Shown: piece by piece, positions 6,382 through 7,237 of the stretch | Numbering within the stretch: the stretch's first letter is position 1 | Layout: every line of letters begins with the position of its first letter | DNA from: Dokdonella_A sp040002595 | Lineage (GTDB): Bacteria; Pseudomonadota; Gammaproteobacteria; Xanthomonadales; Rhodanobacteraceae | Direction: 5' to 3' | DNA length: 7,237 nt | Assembly: GCA_040002595.1 (NCBI GenBank) | Contig: JBDUED010000127.1 | Coordinates: forward strand, 1 to 7,237 | The notes under the pieces: model-generated | What the model saw: only the letters and a program-made list of their open reading frames with translations | Databases searched by the model: none | Told to the model about the DNA's origin: nothing | Made by a program: the position numbers and the translations under genes

Positions 6382-6387
6382 ATTATA
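6382..6387 (-). promoter_or_regulatory. Candidate fumC -10 element
   Basis: The minus strand reads TATAAT, a perfect -10 hexamer, 31 bases before the fumC ATG. This would give a short leader of roughly 25 bases. No good -35 hexamer is seen 16-19 bases upstream (the 17-base position reads ACTGGG), so an activator may be needed or another promoter used. Confidence 0.45.
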
Positions 6388-6526
6388 GCGATGATGCGCG
6401 CCGCCCCAGTGTGAGCGGCGAAAGTGGCGATGCTTTCTGGAGCTGGCCCAAAAGCACGAAACCCTTGCCGCAGCTCCCGCGCGGGCACACGCAACGCTGC
6501 AGAGCCAAGCGTGCCGCAATGTGGGC

Positions 6527-6532
6527 TAAAAT
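6527..6532 (+). promoter_or_regulatory. Candidate -10 element for the purB leader or a small RNA
   Basis: TAAAAT differs from the -10 consensus at one base and stands in a GC-rich setting (GGGC before it, ACCGG after). No clear -35 lies 16-18 bases upstream. From about 6640 to the purB start I see no AT-rich -10 candidate, so this is the best available promoter for purB. It implies a leader of roughly 290 bases. Confidence 0.4.
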
Positions 6533-6545
6533 ACCGGCGTGTATT

Positions 6546-6787
6546 CGCACCGTCCGTAATGCTTCAAAACCTGCTCCCAACGGTGCGGGCGTATTGCTTG
6601 CCCTGCTGAACGGCTTTTTTCGTCGCTACGGGGTTTTTGCCGGTCAAGTTGCGCCTGACGCAAGCGGGACCGCGGCCGACCAGTCAAGGCCGGCGCGAGC
6701 GCATTCCGGTCCATGCTCACGGCCGTCTGCATGGCCGTTTGGCGGGACAGTTGTGACCCGCCTGCGTGCACCATGCAAGGAGCACGC
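6546..6787 (+). ncRNA. Putative structured leader of purB (or small RNA plus leader)
   Basis: Six perfect-arm stem-loops follow one another: CGCACCGT 6546-6553 / ACGGTGCG 6580-6587; TTGCG 6649-6653 / CGCAA 6659-6663; CGGCC 6673-6677 / GGCCG 6688-6692; ACGGCC 6719-6724 / GGCCGT 6733-6738; GGCGGG 6741-6746 / CCCGCC 6757-6762; GCGTGC 6764-6769 / GCACGC 6782-6787. T-runs after GGC (6615-6620) and GGGG (6634-6638) could terminate a short transcript begun near 6540. I do not recognise a known riboswitch or sRNA. GC-rich DNA yields short stems by chance, so this is tentative. Confidence 0.35.
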
Positions 6788-6831
6788 GCCATTGTCGTGC
6801 GCTAGAAGTCCGCTATCGCAAAGGAACCGAA

Positions 6832-7237
6832 ATGAGTTCGACCCTCACTGCCTTGTCTCCGCTCGACGGCCGCTATGCCACAAAGACCGAAACACTGCGA
6901 CCGATCTTCAGCGAGTTCGGCCTGATGCACCGGCGTGTAATGGTTGAATTGCATTGGCTGCTTGCACTCGCAAATGAGCCGAAGATCGGCGAAGTACCCG
7001 CGCTATCGACCGGCGCACGCGCCGCTTTGCTCGCGATAGGCGAAGCGTTTTCGGAAGACGATGCCGCGCGCATCAAGGCGATCGAGCGCACCACCAATCA
7101 CGACGTCAAAGCGGTCGAATACTTCATCAAGGAAAAGGTCACCGGCAACCCGGAACTTGGCGCCACCAAGGAATTCATCCACTTCGCCTGCACCAGCGAG
7201 GACATCAACAACCTCGCCTACGCGCTGATGCTGCGCG
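6832..7237 (+). CDS. purB: Adenylosuccinate lyase, N-terminal part (cut by window end)
   Basis: The visible 135 residues match the N-terminus of the long (E. coli-type, about 455-residue) PurB: SPLDGRY (9-15), TTNHDVKAVEYFIK (87-100) and TSEDINN (121-127). The enzyme is cytoplasmic and splits SAICAR to AICAR and adenylosuccinate to AMP, releasing fumarate each time, in purine synthesis. AAGGA (6821-6825) with 6-base spacing supports ATG 6832. The frame is open to the last base of the window. It belongs to the same aspartase/fumarase superfamily as the divergent fumC, but its motifs are clearly those of PurB. The rest of the gene is not visible. Confidence 0.97.
   Translation, partial: MSSTLTALSPLDGRYATKTETLRPIFSEFGLMHRRVMVELHWLLALANEPKIGEVPALSTGARAALLAIGEAFSEDDAARIKAIERTTNHDVKAVEYFIKEKVTGNPELGATKEFIHFACTSEDINNLAYALMLR

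Larger units (their letters stand above)
6351..6831. other. 481-bp divergent spacer between fumC and purB
   Basis: I find no credible protein gene here; open frames in this stretch are arginine/alanine/proline-rich and lack ribosome sites. The fumC side holds its -10 element and a 10-bp palindrome CCCGCGCGGG (6476-6485). The purB side has a TAAAAT hexamer and then a series of stem-loops up to the purB ribosome site. No tRNA, SRP RNA or other standard RNA signature was recognised. Confidence 0.6.

Noticed and set aside
6540..6620. SRP (4.5S), 6S or tRNA gene in the purB upstream region
   Set aside because: The conserved SRP RNA loop, 6S-type stem and tRNA cloverleaf with TTCNANNC arm are not present.
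6354..6947. 197-codon plus-strand open frame running from the spacer into purB
   Set aside because: It overlaps purB in another frame, lacks a ribosome site and has an Arg/Pro/Ala-rich non-protein-like composition.
1..7237. Mobile element, CRISPR array, prophage or defence system
   Set aside because: No transposase, integrase, regularly spaced direct repeats, terminal inverted repeats or target duplications were seen; composition is even across the window.

Overview
The window is GC-rich, densely packed bacterial DNA with strong G/C bias at third codon positions. A YtrA-type GntR/ABC operon beside fumC and purB suggests a gammaproteobacterium of the Xanthomonadales (Lysobacterales) type. This placement is an inference from gene content and protein style, not a proven taxonomy.

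Plus strand, 1-3392. The window opens with the last codons of an unidentified gene (1-72). A strong sigma70-like promoter (TTGACA-N16-TATAGT, 98-125) then drives what looks like a five-gene operon: a small exported protein of unknown function (200-589), a YtrA-subfamily GntR repressor (595-963), an ABC ATPase (960-1832), an ABC-2 type membrane subunit (1829-2806) and a lipoprotein resembling the YggN/DUF2884 family (2865-3392). The regulator/ATPase and ATPase/permease junctions are ATGA overlaps. Inverted repeats sit on the core promoter, where the YtrA-type protein would be expected to repress its own operon. Together these genes look like an envelope-associated ABC module that derepresses itself when an unknown signal is sensed. 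A stable hairpin separates permease and lipoprotein genes. A terminator with an A-tract before and a T-tract after the stem (3453-3485) closes the operon and can also serve the convergent gene.

Minus strand, 3507-6350. Gene 3507-4667 encodes an exported 386-residue protein: signal peptide, possible secretin/STN-like N-domain, a Lys/Ala/Glu-rich coiled coil like that of TolA, an Ala/Pro linker and two gapless copies of a 70-residue domain. I do not recognise it as a named family. A 288-bp spacer with several small dyads separates it from fumC (4956-6350), a full-length class II fumarase.

6351-7237. fumC and purB (adenylosuccinate lyase, from 6832, cut by the window end) are divergent and separated by 481 bp. 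They belong to the same enzyme superfamily, and PurB releases the fumarate that FumC hydrates. The purB side of the spacer has a possible promoter at 6527-6532 followed by a run of perfect GC-rich hairpins, so purB may have a long structured leader or a small RNA upstream.

Most worth follow-up: the small exported protein and its operon, the tandem-domain coiled-coil protein, and the structured purB leader.
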